Assembly: GCA_015062115.1 (NCBI GenBank)
Contig: SUVG01000004.1
Span: forward strand, 1 to 64,000
Direction of reading: 5' to 3'
Length of the DNA stretch: 64,000 nucleotides
Origin: Elusimicrobium sp.
Lineage (GTDB): Bacteria > Elusimicrobiota > Elusimicrobia > Elusimicrobiales > Elusimicrobiaceae
Position numbers and translations under genes: made by a program. This document shows, piece after piece, positions 52,068 to 60,571 of the stretch (position 1 is its first letter; each line of letters opens with the position of its first letter). The notes under the pieces were generated by a model that saw nothing but the letters and a program-made list of their open reading frames with translations, did no database searches and was not told where the DNA came from.

Positions 52068-52637
52068 TTAATCGTATAGACCGTCCTTGCTTTCCAAGAA
52101 CAGGGTGCGCGATTCGTAATTAATGCGGATTTGATAGTTTGCGCCGGGGGTGGCATTTTGCCAGGCCAGGTAGGCTTCTTTCCCAGCGGAAATAAAGACC
52201 GGGGCCAAGGCTTTGTTAAATTTATCTTGCTGTACGGATTGTTTTAAGAAACTCATTAAAAAGAGCCATTCCGTTTTAGATAAATTTTCTAAAAACGCTC
52301 CGTTGGGGGCCAAAACAACTAACGAATAATTTTTGAAGAGTTGATGGCCTTTTTTGGCCTCTAACAAAAGTTTATACCTTTCTTGGGAACGCATAGTAGC
52401 GGAAAGTTCTTCTACTTGCGGGGTGGATACTTGGGGAATTTTATTTTCTTTTTCTACAAAGTCTCTTGCCCATGAAACAAAAATCTTCTTTTGGATATTT
52501 TTTGTTGTTTTTTTGCTTGCTTGCTCAGCGTGGCGTTGGCCTAATGCCGCAAGAATGGGGCTGGGGCCTTGCCATTGGGCAAAAGCGGGGACGGATAGAA
52601 CAAATAAAGCAGATAGCAAAATAGCGGTTTTTTTCAT
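52068..52637 (-). CDS. Secreted protein of unknown function
   Basis: 189 aa with a signal peptide (1-20, PAFAQW). Predicted helical with a C-terminal beta hairpin (ANYQIRINYESRTLFLES). The segment FKNYSLVVLAPNG...LSKTEWLFLMSFL resembles FEDYKIYARNADT...MSLGQVTFLRLFF of the 51227-51913 protein. It has its own terminator and site E of the shared operator upstream. Function unknown. Confidence 0.68.
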   Translation of the reverse strand: MKKTAILLSALFVLSVPAFAQWQGPSPILAALGQRHAEQASKKTTKNIQKKIFVSWARDFVEKENKIPQVSTPQVEELSATMRSQERYKLLLEAKKGHQLFKNYSLVVLAPNGAFLENLSKTEWLFLMSFLKQSVQQDKFNKALAPVFISAGKEAYLAWQNATPGANYQIRINYESRTLFLESKDGLYD

Positions 52638-52680
52638 AAATATCTCCTTGTATATAGTAGAACAACCTCCCTACACCCTC

Positions 52681-52746
52681 ATTCTAACGTTGCCCGGTGT
52701 TTTCGGCAAGGGTCTTTGGGCCTAGGGCGCGGGTAGGTCTTAGCGG
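52681..52746 (-). promoter_or_regulatory. Tandem RGGYC-N4-GRCCY element, site E, with promoter
   Basis: On the minus strand CTAGGCCCAAAGACCCTTG (52725-52707), preceded by GCTAAGACCTACCC. TTGCCG (-35-like) and TAGAAT (52686-52681) are exactly 17 bp apart. The gene start at 52637 is about 68 bp from the element. Confidence 0.6.
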
Positions 52747-52749
52747 AAA

Positions 52750-52784
52750 AAGAAAACCTGCCCTTTTATAAGAGCAGGTTTTTT
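52750..52784 (-). terminator. Terminator of glyQ-glyS
   Basis: AAAACCTGC and GCAGGTTTT, T-run on the minus strand. Confidence 0.82.
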
Positions 52785-52799
52785 AGAAATTACTGATTT

Positions 52800-54890
52800 T
52801 TACAGTTGGGTAATATCGGCCACTGTTTGAGTAAGGTAGCGGCGCACGCGGGCCAACAAAGCCAAGCGGTTGGCTTTTACGGCCGGGTCTTGCGCGTTTA
52901 CCATTACATCGGTAAAGAAGTTAGCCAATACTTCCTTAAAGGAACCGTAGGTTTTCAAGACGCGTAAGTAGGTTTCTTTATCGGCGGCGGTGTTAATGGC
53001 GCAACCCAAAGAGGCATCTACTTCGTGAATTTTGTCATACAAGGCTTTTTCGGCAGGAAGTTCAAATAAACCTTCGTTTACCGTTTCCTGCACATTTTCG
53101 GCTTTCTTTAAGATATTGCATACGCGTTTGGCAGATTCCAACACCGAAGAAAATTCTTCGCCGGTTTTGACGGTTTCCAACGCACAGACGAGCGCTTCCA
53201 CTTGGGTAAGCGGAAGTTCGTACCAGTTGGATACCGCGCTTAACACACGCGCATCGTGGCCGCGTTGTTCAAGCACCAAAGCCAAGCGTTGGAAGAGGAA
53301 CCCGGGCAGTTCCTTCAAGCCTTTATCCTGCGTGCCTTCGGGGAAGAGGGCCGCTGTTTTTTCCACTAATTCTTTTAAGGAAATGTTCATGCCCTTTTCC
53401 AGCAAAATGCGAACCGCACCAAAGGCTTGGCGGCGCAAGGCAAACGGGTCTTCGCTACCGGTGGGAATTTGACCGATTAAAAAGTTGCCCACCAAAGTAT
53501 CCATTTTCCCGGCTAAAGAAACGATTTGCCCCACTTCGTCCGCAGGGAGTTCGGCGGAAGAAGTAAGCGGGTAGTAAAACTCTTTCATGGCGGTGGCGGC
53601 ATCTTTATGGCCTTCCAATTCGGCATAGCAACCGCCCATGTAGCCTTGGAGTTCCGGAAATTCATAGACGACATGGCTGGCTAAATCGGCATACGCGTAA
53701 GAAGCGGCATAATCCACTGTTTGTTTTAAGGCGGTTTTACCCAGTTTTTCAGTCAACCAATTGGCAAGTTGTTGGGTGCGGGCAGATTTATCGTGCATCG
53801 AACCCAAGCCTTCCAAAAATTGCACATTTTTAAGTTTTTCCTTAAACGCCGCGAGGCCTTCTTTTTTATCGTTTTCAAAGAAGAATACCGCATCGGATAA
53901 ACGCGCGGACATAACTTTTTTGAACCCGTCGCGCACTTCGTTTTGATTGACGGAAATGCCGTCTCTTACGGCGATAAAATACGGTTGCAGTTCACCCTCT
54001 TTGTTGGTAACGGGGAACATTTTGATTTGTTTTTTAAGCACCGTGGTAATAAGGTCTTTGGGGAGAGTGAGAAATTTAATTTCAAAATCTCCGCCTACGG
54101 CTACGGGGTGTTCGGTAAAAAATACCGTTTCTTCGATAAGGGCCGGATCCAAATCGGCTTGGTAGCCGCGAATTTGCGCCTCGTTGGAAACCGTTTTGAT
54201 AAGGGCTTCCTGGCGGTCTTGCGGCAGAACCAGCACGGGTTGGGGTTGGTTGCGCAAGAGTTCGGCGTAGTAGGCTTTGTCGGCCTTGGCTACTTTAATC
54301 GGTTTTCTGCCAAAGGAAGAAAGCGGGTAGGTATTGCGGTCGGAAGTAACGCCCGCTACGCTAAATTTAATTACCTTTTCTCCGTATAAGCCGATTAAGG
54401 AACGAATCGGGCGGCCGTAGCGCAGGCCGGAGTCTTCCCAAATCATATTTTTGGCAAATTCCAAACCGGTTACCAAACGGGTAAAAATTTCGGGCAGGAG
54501 TTTTGCGGTTTTTTCGCCTTTAATTTTAATGTTGGCGTAGATAAACGGCCCTTTTTCGGTTTCTACTACCGTTAAATCTTCGGGCTTAATGCCGTTCTTT
54601 TGGGCAAACCCGGCAGATTGGGGGGTAAAGTTTCCGTTTGCATCTTTTAACAGTTTAGCAGGCGGGCCTTTTACTTCCTTTTGGATATCGGCAGACTTAT
54701 CGGCCAGTTCTTCAATGAGTAACACCAATCGGCGGTAAGTGCCGAAAGATTGTACAGATTTATAGGCCAGGCGTTTTTCAGCTAAAACTTCCGCCGCCAA
54801 AGTTTCAAGTTGCTTTAAGGCGGGAGCCATAAAGCGCGAAGGCAAATGTTCTACCCCGATTTCCAATAAAGCATTTTTCAAAGTAGTCAT
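52800..54890 (-). CDS. glyS: Glycyl-tRNA synthetase beta subunit
   Basis: 696 aa, normal for GlyS of the alpha2-beta2 bacterial enzyme. Begins LLEIGVEHLPSRFMAPALKQL. Characteristic blocks are GPPAKLLKD, MIWEDSGLRYGRPIRSLIGLYG, EGLGSMHDKSART and DPFALRRQAFGAVRILLE. The beta subunit carries tRNA recognition and the anticodon-binding end. Overlaps glyQ by 1 bp. Confidence 0.96.
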   Translation of the reverse strand: MTTLKNALLEIGVEHLPSRFMAPALKQLETLAAEVLAEKRLAYKSVQSFGTYRRLVLLIEELADKSADIQKEVKGPPAKLLKDANGNFTPQSAGFAQKNGIKPEDLTVVETEKGPFIYANIKIKGEKTAKLLPEIFTRLVTGLEFAKNMIWEDSGLRYGRPIRSLIGLYGEKVIKFSVAGVTSDRNTYPLSSFGRKPIKVAKADKAYYAELLRNQPQPVLVLPQDRQEALIKTVSNEAQIRGYQADLDPALIEETVFFTEHPVAVGGDFEIKFLTLPKDLITTVLKKQIKMFPVTNKEGELQPYFIAVRDGISVNQNEVRDGFKKVMSARLSDAVFFFENDKKEGLAAFKEKLKNVQFLEGLGSMHDKSARTQQLANWLTEKLGKTALKQTVDYAASYAYADLASHVVYEFPELQGYMGGCYAELEGHKDAATAMKEFYYPLTSSAELPADEVGQIVSLAGKMDTLVGNFLIGQIPTGSEDPFALRRQAFGAVRILLEKGMNISLKELVEKTAALFPEGTQDKGLKELPGFLFQRLALVLEQRGHDARVLSAVSNWYELPLTQVEALVCALETVKTGEEFSSVLESAKRVCNILKKAENVQETVNEGLFELPAEKALYDKIHEVDASLGCAINTAADKETYLRVLKTYGSFKEVLANFFTDVMVNAQDPAVKANRLALLARVRRYLTQTVADITQL

Positions 54891-55765
54891 TAGGCGGCCT
54901 CCTCTTCCTTCTTTTCTACACTGTCCACATAGGCTTTGGCACAGGCTTTGGCCAAATTGCGGATTTTGGTGATATTGTTGGTGCGGTCGGACACGCTGAT
55001 AGCCCCGCGGGCTTCCAACATATTAAAGTAGTGGGAAAGTTTCATGGCGTCGTCGTATGCGGGGAGGTATAAGCCCTTTTTGCACAAAGCCATGCACTCT
55101 TCTTCGCACTCTTGGATATAGCGGCGCAAATGTTCCACATTAGATTCTTCAAAGTAGTAGTGGGAAAATTGCCGTTCGTTTTCGTGATGAACATCGCGAT
55201 AAGTGACCGTGTCGTTCCAACGCAAATCAAAGACATTATCCACTTTTTGGCAGTACATGGCAATGCGTTCAAGCCCGTAGGTAATTTCTACCGTAATGGG
55301 GTTTAAGGCATAACCGGCCATGTTTTGGAAATAGGTGAATTGGGTGATTTCCATACCGTCGAGCCAAATTTCCCAGCCGACGCCGGAAGCACCCAAAGTG
55401 GGAGATTGCCAATCGTCTTCAATCCAGCGGACATCGTGTTGTTTAGGATCCAGACCAATGGCTTTTAAAGAATTTAAGTAAATTTCTTGAATATTGGCCG
55501 GGGCCGGTTTCATGATTACCTGATATTGGTAATACTTGCCCAAGCGGTTCGGGTTTTCGCCATAGCGGCCGTCGGCAGGACGGCGGCACGGTTCCACATA
55601 GGCGCGGTTAACGGGTTTGGTGGTTAAAGAGCCGAAAAAGGTTTCGGGGTTATAGGTGCCGGCGCCTTTTTCCACGTCGTAGGGCTGAACAAGAATACAG
55701 CCTTGTTTAGTCCAGTAATTGTTTAGGGCGGATATCATATCCTGAAAATTCATACCATATTTCAT
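54890..55765 (-). CDS. glyQ: Glycyl-tRNA synthetase alpha subunit
   Basis: 291 aa class II catalytic subunit. The start at 55765 gives [18 protein letters not shown]; the second Met at 55753 is an alternative matching the usual N-terminus. Motifs are [74 protein letters not shown] ends 10 nt before the start, so the leader is at most a few nucleotides. Operon with glyS. Confidence 0.96.
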   Translation of the reverse strand: MKYGMNFQDMISALNNYWTKQGCILVQPYDVEKGAGTYNPETFFGSLTTKPVNRAYVEPCRRPADGRYGENPNRLGKYYQYQVIMKPAPANIQEIYLNSLKAIGLDPKQHDVRWIEDDWQSPTLGASGVGWEIWLDGMEITQFTYFQNMAGYALNPITVEITYGLERIAMYCQKVDNVFDLRWNDTVTYRDVHHENERQFSHYYFEESNVEHLRRYIQECEEECMALCKKGLYLPAYDDAMKLSHYFNMLEARGAISVSDRTNNITKIRNLAKACAKAYVDSVEKKEEEAA

Positions 55766-55830
55766 ACGTATCTATATTATATAAAATAAGTATAGCGGTG
55801 GGTACCCGTGCGTATGGGCGCGAAATTTAT

Positions 55831-55836
55831 TACAAT
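55831..55836 (+). promoter_or_regulatory. -10 box of the HAD phosphatase gene, leaderless spacing
   Basis: TACAAT ends 6 nt before the ATG at 55843. No ribosome site. Confidence 0.45.
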
Positions 55837-55842
55837 AACTTT

Positions 55843-56502
55843 ATGATTACAACCGTTATTTTTGATATGGACGGTTTGCTGTTAAGCACCGAACCTATTT
55901 ATTTTGAGTGTTATAAAAAAGCCGCCGCCGAAGACGGGCGCGAGTTTACCTACGAACTTTTTGAAGCCTGTGTGGGTATGAGCGGGGAAGATTCGTGCGA
56001 TTTGATTCAACATCATTTTGGCCCGGAGTTTGATGTTCAAAAGTTAATCCGCCGCACCTATGACCACTTTGAGGACTATATCCGACAGGGTGGGGAAGTA
56101 GATTTCCGTCCCGGGGCCAAAGAAGCGGTGGAGTATTTCCACCGGAACGGCTTTAAGGTGGCGCTTGCATCGTCCAATATCCGCCAATGGGTTGAGTATT
56201 TACTAAAGAAAAAAGGTATCAACCAATACTTTTCTTCCGTCACCACGGCAGACGATGTTTCCAAACCCAAGCCCGACCCGGAAGTGTACCTAAAAACGGC
56301 CGAAAAATTGGCAACCGATGTTACGCAGTGCCTGGTATTTGAAGATTCCATTGCCGGGGCCACGGCGGCCATTTCGGCGGGTATGCGCACTTGCGTGGTG
56401 CCGCAAATCAAACAACCCAATACCTTTGTGCGCCAAAACGCGTTTAAGGTTTATAGGTCACTCGAAGATATTTATAGCGATATGGAAGATTTAACCGCGT
56501 AG
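55843..56502 (+). CDS. HAD-superfamily phosphatase (beta-phosphoglucomutase/phosphatase-like)
   Basis: 219 aa from ATG 55843. HAD motif I is FDMDGLLLSTEP (nucleophile Asp, acid/base Asp), motif II is VALASSN, motif III Lys is in VSKPKPDPEVYL, and motif IV is CLVFEDSIAG. A helical cap (C1 type) lies at about 15-80. Members dephosphorylate small sugar or nucleotide phosphates; those with the PDPEVYL block group with beta-phosphoglucomutase and 2-deoxyglucose-6-phosphatase. Substrate unknown. Confidence 0.92.
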   Translation: MITTVIFDMDGLLLSTEPIYFECYKKAAAEDGREFTYELFEACVGMSGEDSCDLIQHHFGPEFDVQKLIRRTYDHFEDYIRQGGEVDFRPGAKEAVEYFHRNGFKVALASSNIRQWVEYLLKKKGINQYFSSVTTADDVSKPKPDPEVYLKTAEKLATDVTQCLVFEDSIAGATAAISAGMRTCVVPQIKQPNTFVRQNAFKVYRSLEDIYSDMEDLTA

Positions 56503-56520
56503 AGATTTTCCGTTTGGCAA

Positions 56521-56555
56521 AAAATATCCCGCCTGTTTCGGCGGGATATTTTTTG
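56521..56555. terminator. Bidirectional terminator between the HAD gene and recO
   Basis: AAAATATCCCGCC pairs with GGCGGGATATTTTTT. Confidence 0.92.
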
Positions 56556-56566
56556 TTTAAGCAAAT

Positions 56567-57262
56567 TCACGCGGGCATTTCCGCCGGGAGGGGTAAATTG
56601 TCCTCTGCCAAGGTATCCATGGAAACATCTTCCAGACCGAAAGGTTGGAGTGTTTGGAGCGGATAAGTTAAGTATTGGTTTAAGAAGCGTCTGCAAACAC
56701 TGTTGCACTTGGAAAGCGAAAGTAAATCTTCCGGTTCGCTGAAAGTAAGCGAAGTGAAAGGGGCTTCGTGCATTTTTTGCCAAAACTCCGGGGATATTTT
56801 AAGCACGGGGTGATCTAACCCATAACCCGCTTGTTCCATCAACCGCAGGGTAAATGCCGCCTGAAAGGCCGGGTTAACAGGGCCTTTTTCCAGTTCGCTA
56901 AGGGCCGATAAAAGTAAATCAAATTTCCCTTCGCTGGGTTGGTGTAACGGGGTCAGCCGCATCATCAATTCACAAAAGTGAAATGCAAGCGCGGTGCGTT
57001 TCAGGTCTTGGCGAATAGCGGGAAAAACGGAAATCATTTTTCCGCCCGTAATCGTGCCGATAACCCCGCCGCGGCGCACATAAATGCGGTAATCTGCGCA
57101 GGCAAAAGGTTCGCTGACGGCTTTTAATTTTCCGGCAGGGCGCATCACCCCGGGCAAACGCGCGTTCAAGCGCCCGTGCTCGCGGGTGTAAAGCGAAACG
57201 ATGCGGTCGGTTTCGCGAAATTCTTGGCGGAAAAGAATAATGCCTGCGTCAGTAAAAATCAT
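56567..57262 (-). CDS. recO: DNA repair protein RecO
   Basis: 231 aa. An N-terminal OB-fold (about 1-80, AGIILFRQEFRETDRIVSLYTREHG and GRLNARLPGVMRP) is followed by a helical domain. The usual C-terminal CxxC zinc motif of many RecO proteins is absent, leaving only scattered Cys. RecO with RecR loads RecA on SSB-coated single strands. No Shine-Dalgarno; TATATA lies immediately upstream. Confidence 0.85.
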   Translation of the reverse strand: MIFTDAGIILFRQEFRETDRIVSLYTREHGRLNARLPGVMRPAGKLKAVSEPFACADYRIYVRRGGVIGTITGGKMISVFPAIRQDLKRTALAFHFCELMMRLTPLHQPSEGKFDLLLSALSELEKGPVNPAFQAAFTLRLMEQAGYGLDHPVLKISPEFWQKMHEAPFTSLTFSEPEDLLSLSKCNSVCRRFLNQYLTYPLQTLQPFGLEDVSMDTLAEDNLPLPAEMPA

Positions 57263-57309
57263 TCTATATAAAGGGTAGCAAATTCCCCGGTTTTTTGTGA
57301 GGTTATTTA

Positions 57310-57346
57310 AGGGCCTATATCTTCTTGGGCCTTTTGGCCCTTGTAG
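57310..57346 (+). promoter_or_regulatory. Tandem RGGYC-N4-GRCCY element, site F
   Basis: AGGGCCTAT (57310-57318) and the perfect palindrome GGGCCTTTTGGCCC (57327-57340), then TTGTAG. A TTGAAT-18-TATACA promoter follows just downstream (57348-57377). The gene ATG is at 57402. Confidence 0.6.
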
Positions 57347-57401
57347 TTTGAATTCAAATTTAGGAAAATTTTATACAACCTTAAATTGTTGGAAAATAAA
57401 G

Positions 57402-58163
57402 ATGAAAAAACTGTCACTCGTGCTTTTTGCAACTTTCTTACTTTTACCGGGAGCCCTTTTGGCCCGTGGACCCAGAACCTTTCGACCCGTTGTAAATGCT
57501 TTTGGCAAGCAACCCGCGCGGCCGGTTGTTTCTTTGCCAAATGCGTGGGCTTTTCCTAAAACGCACTTTTCCCGTATACCTTCTGCCCGCTTTGTACAAC
57601 CCGCTCAAGTTCCTTTGGTAAACGGTATCGGTAAGCAGAACCAAATTGTTTCTTTTACTCCCTCAAAACCTTTCGCGAGCAAATTGGAAAATTCTTTGGA
57701 ACGGAAATTCGCGCAATACCGCTTGGCTAATCAATTCGGCCAAATCCGCCCGGTTCCTGCGCTTTCCATACTGGGTAATTTGCCTTCCCAACAGGAAGAA
57801 TACCGCCGTTTGGTGGACGCCTTGGGAAGCGGGAAAGAGGAAAAGCCTTTGCCTTTCTTGGCTAAAATGTGGTTGGATAAAGGCGGGTTTGTTCGCTATC
57901 AAAACGAAGAACAACTGGCTGCCGATTGTCATGCCTTCTATAAAGGAGAAGGCACTGCTTATATTTATTCCCTCACTCAACATAAGGTATTGGTGTATGA
58001 ACTCCCGATGCCTATTTTTTACCGAACTCCTTATTCCGGGTTTGTAACGCTTGTTCCCGGAGAAAAGTATGTAATTATGTATGATACGGTGGAAGAAAAA
58101 GGCCGTATCGTAGAAAAATGGCTTTTTGATAATCCCACTTTTTTTAGTTTAGTATCTCGGTAG
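57402..58163 (+). CDS. Secreted protein of the HAFYKG paralog family, short member
   Basis: 253 aa from ATG 57402; the longer frame starts within the operator. Signal peptide about 1-20 (ALLARG). The C-terminal 90 residues (QLAADCHAFYKGEG, then VLVYELP and GRIVEKWLFDN) align closely with the C-terminal domain of the next gene. This defines a paralogous exported domain of about 90 residues. The N-terminal part is Pro/Phe/Arg-rich. Function unknown. Confidence 0.72.
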   Translation: MKKLSLVLFATFLLLPGALLARGPRTFRPVVNAFGKQPARPVVSLPNAWAFPKTHFSRIPSARFVQPAQVPLVNGIGKQNQIVSFTPSKPFASKLENSLERKFAQYRLANQFGQIRPVPALSILGNLPSQQEEYRRLVDALGSGKEEKPLPFLAKMWLDKGGFVRYQNEEQLAADCHAFYKGEGTAYIYSLTQHKVLVYELPMPIFYRTPYSGFVTLVPGEKYVIMYDTVEEKGRIVEKWLFDNPTFFSLVSR

Positions 58164-58165
58164 AA

Positions 58166-58206
58166 TCAAAAGACCTAACACAAAATAGGCCCTTTGACCC
58201 TTGTTA
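58166..58206 (+). promoter_or_regulatory. Tandem RGGYC-N4-GRCCY element, site G
   Basis: TCAAAAGACCTA (58166-58177) and TAGGCCCTTTGACCCTTG (58186-58203), then TTGTTA. No strong -10 is evident at 17 bp. The gene ATG is at 58265, 61 bp beyond the element. Confidence 0.6.
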
Positions 58207-58264
58207 TTACTTAAAAACTTTTATTGAATATATGTAAGGATAAATCTTAAAGAGGACTTTTACT

Positions 58265-59587
58265 ATGACCCAATTAAACCGCTTTTCTTGTGTATGCTGT
58301 GCCCTTATGTTGCTTGCTCCTGCCGCTTTTGCTCAAAGGAATTTAATTAAGGGGGGGAAAAATGTTGCAAAGGCTTTAACCGGTGCTCCGGCCAAATTAC
58401 CTGCTATCACTTCCCGTGCGGCTTCTGCTTTGCCTAAAACCGTTACCGCTACCCAATTAAAAATTAAATTCCCGGAAGAATATGTTCAACTGGAAATTCC
58501 CTTCCCTGCGCAAAGCCCTGTTACCGAAACTTTAGCCGAGTCTATCAGTAAAAAAATAGAAAAGGTTTCTGCTACAGGCGTGCTGGGCGGCGGAAACAGC
58601 AATCTGTCTTCCACCTTCAAAACTCCCGACGGAGAATTGGTTCGTAAAGTGGTATTGGGCCCCGAACACTTTTCTAAGTCCAATAAAGCCGGTACCACTA
58701 TGGGGTATTTGAAAACTCAAAAGATGAGTTATCCTTTACAAAACCCCAAAGGTGCGGAAATTATCGTTGCCAAAAACGACAAACTGCGCTATTTGTCCGA
58801 CTTGAAAGCAGTTGTAAAAAGAGATGATTTTTTAGTAAGAAACGCGGAAAGTGGAACCATTGAAATTGTCCGGAGTCAGCAAGCCCCTGCGTGGATGACC
58901 GAAGGTTTTGAGGCCGCTTATAAAAAAGAAAATCCGAGCCATTTTGATTTGCACTTTGCCTTTTCTCCCGAACCTGTGGCTGTGCGGCATTTTACCGGCA
59001 TGAAAGCCCTTTTGGAAGATAAAGCGGCGGCGGAATTAAGAATCGAACTTCCTTTCCACCCGCTTACTAAGGCCCCTGCCACGGTTTATAATCTGCTTAG
59101 AACCTGCGAAGTAGTTGGGGTGGGGGAACTGGGCCCTCGCACCATGATTGTCCGCCACCAGGACGGTTCTTTTGATGTTCACGCTTTTGACGAAATTCCG
59201 CCGGTATTGGAAAGCCAAATTATCCAAGCGACTCCTGTAGTTCGGTCCATTTCGTTGGAAGTCGGCCCGAACGGAGAAATTTCTGCGTCTAAAGAGGCCC
59301 TTGAGATAGAGACTATAGAAACATGGACTAAAGCGGGTTTTCCGTTGCTGTACGATGGCCAAACGCAACTTGCCCAAGATTTACATGCTTTTTATAAAGG
59401 AAACGGGAAAAAACAAATCTTTTGGGGCGAAGAAGTAACGGTATATGAACTGCCTTGCAGAATAGGTTATAAACCAGTCGGAAGAGAAGGAACCTTCCTG
59501 GAACCCAATGGTAGCAAAGTGGTAATTTATAACGGACGCGGCGGACAAATTGTAGATAGATCTGCTTTGGAACTCTATAATAAATAA
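58265..59587 (+). CDS. Secreted protein of the HAFYKG paralog family, long member
   Basis: 440 aa with a signal peptide (1-22, AAFAQR); ribosome site AGAGGA upstream. A long N-terminal part (about 40-330) has a segment with repeated PFPAQSP/PFHPLTK-like strands (YVQLEIPFPAQSPVT and AELRIELPFHPLTKAPATVY). This suggests an internal duplication. The C-terminal part (QLAQDLHAFYKGNG, VTVYELPCRIGY, GGQIVDRSALELYN) matches the preceding gene. No enzymatic motif recognised. Carries site G upstream. Confidence 0.72.
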   Translation: MTQLNRFSCVCCALMLLAPAAFAQRNLIKGGKNVAKALTGAPAKLPAITSRAASALPKTVTATQLKIKFPEEYVQLEIPFPAQSPVTETLAESISKKIEKVSATGVLGGGNSNLSSTFKTPDGELVRKVVLGPEHFSKSNKAGTTMGYLKTQKMSYPLQNPKGAEIIVAKNDKLRYLSDLKAVVKRDDFLVRNAESGTIEIVRSQQAPAWMTEGFEAAYKKENPSHFDLHFAFSPEPVAVRHFTGMKALLEDKAAAELRIELPFHPLTKAPATVYNLLRTCEVVGVGELGPRTMIVRHQDGSFDVHAFDEIPPVLESQIIQATPVVRSISLEVGPNGEISASKEALEIETIETWTKAGFPLLYDGQTQLAQDLHAFYKGNGKKQIFWGEEVTVYELPCRIGYKPVGREGTFLEPNGSKVVIYNGRGGQIVDRSALELYNK

Positions 59588-59595
59588 TCTTTGTT

Positions 59596-59624
59596 TTGCA
59601 AACAATCGCAATAAAAGATATAAT
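59596..59624 (+). promoter_or_regulatory. Promoter of the rpmH-rnpA cluster
   Basis: TTGCAA and TATAAT with a perfect 17-bp spacer, about 100 bp before rpmH. Confidence 0.75.
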
Positions 59625-59668
59625 ATAGTACGTTTCAAGTGAAACAATTTTAAATTAATTAATAGGAG

Positions 59669-59713
59669 ATACGCTCTTTCCAGTTCGGGTTTCCCGTGCC
59701 AGAATTAGCGTAT
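59669..59713 (+). promoter_or_regulatory. Leader hairpin upstream of rpmH
   Basis: ATACGCT pairs with AGCGTAT, enclosing a smaller CGGG-ttt-CCCG hairpin. It ends 10 nt before the rpmH ATG, so it could control ribosome access. An AGGAG lies at its 5' edge (59664-59668). Confidence 0.45.
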
Positions 59714-59722
59714 AAGAAGAAA

Positions 59723-59860
59723 ATGTTACCGACTTACAGACCTAACAAAAGAAGACGTGCCAAACATATCGGATTCAGAGCCAGAATGGCTACCGCCGGC
59801 GGCAGAAAGGTGCTCAGCGCCAGAAGAGCCAAAGGACGCCACGAACTCATCAGAGCCTAA
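59723..59860 (+). CDS. rpmH: 50S ribosomal protein L34
   Basis: 45 aa. [20 protein letters not shown], then [20 protein letters not shown], the L34 family pattern. L34 usually begins MKRTYQPS; here MLPTYRPN replaces it. Small and strongly basic, it binds 23S rRNA. The neighbour is rnpA, 3 bp downstream, as in most bacteria near the replication origin. Confidence 0.96.
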   Translation: MLPTYRPNKRRRAKHIGFRARMATAGGRKVLSARRAKGRHELIRA

Positions 59861-59863
59861 TTT

Positions 59864-60253
59864 ATGCAGCCCAATGGTCTGCCGCGTTTTTGCCGCCTTC
59901 ACCTTAAAAGCGATTTTCAAGGGGTTATAAAAGGCGGCATTAAACTGCAATATAACGGAGTTGTGTTGTGGGGGAGGGGTAGCACAGAAAAGCGCCCGGC
60001 CCGTTTTGCGGTAGTGGTGTCAAGGAGACTTGGCCCGGCGGTTATGCGTAACCGCGCCAAAAGGCTTCTGCGGGAAGCATTCAGACTTAATAGGAAATAC
60101 ATTTTACCCGGAACGGACCTTGTTGTAAGTCCTCGGGACAGCGAAAAAATAGCAGATGTGCACGCAGCGCAGGACGCGCTCATGACACTGTGCGGCAAGG
60201 CCGCCCTGCTTAGAGAGTCTTCAGATAAAGCGAACCCTGCTATTGAAGATTAA
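59864..60253 (+). CDS. rnpA: Ribonuclease P protein component
   Basis: 129 aa. The RNR signature is MRNRAKRLLREAFRLNR, preceded by RFAVVVSRRLGPAV. It binds the RNase P RNA and helps process tRNA 5' ends. Start ATG 59864, 3 bp after the rpmH stop. Followed by yidD after 3 bp. Confidence 0.94.
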   Translation: MQPNGLPRFCRLHLKSDFQGVIKGGIKLQYNGVVLWGRGSTEKRPARFAVVVSRRLGPAVMRNRAKRLLREAFRLNRKYILPGTDLVVSPRDSEKIADVHAAQDALMTLCGKAALLRESSDKANPAIED

Positions 60254-60256
60254 AAA

Positions 60257-60493
60257 ATGAAAACGATTTCGCTTTTTTTCAAGAATTTGTTGCTTTGGCT
60301 GCTCAGTGCGTTCATGTTATTTGTCCGCCCGCTTTTAGGGCCAAAAGGTGTCTGCCGTTTTACACCTACCTGTAGCCAATATGCCAAACAAGCGATTTCC
60401 AAATATGGCGTGTTAAAAGGTTCTTATTTAGCCGTCAAGCGGGTGCTTAAATGTCACCCGTTCCATCCGGGCGGATACGACCCGGTGCCCTGA
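60257..60493 (+). CDS. yidD: Membrane protein insertion efficiency factor YidD
   Basis: 78 aa. An N-terminal amphipathic/hydrophobic stretch is followed by the hallmark [15 protein letters not shown] and [13 protein letters not shown] with conserved Cys residues. YidD assists YidC-dependent membrane insertion. It lies between rnpA and yidC as usual. Confidence 0.95.
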   Translation: MKTISLFFKNLLLWLLSAFMLFVRPLLGPKGVCRFTPTCSQYAKQAISKYGVLKGSYLAVKRVLKCHPFHPGGYDPVP

Positions 60494-60571
60494 TTCCTTT
60501 CCCTGTCTGTTTATTTTCCGCTTGCCGGCTGCACGGTTCTTCCGTGTCGCCTGTTGTTATATAGGAGTATT

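Noticed and set aside
59588-59722. Replication origin next to rpmH
   Set aside because: The rpmH-rnpA-yidC cluster often borders oriC, but there is no dnaA here and no convincing cluster of DnaA boxes in the short gap.
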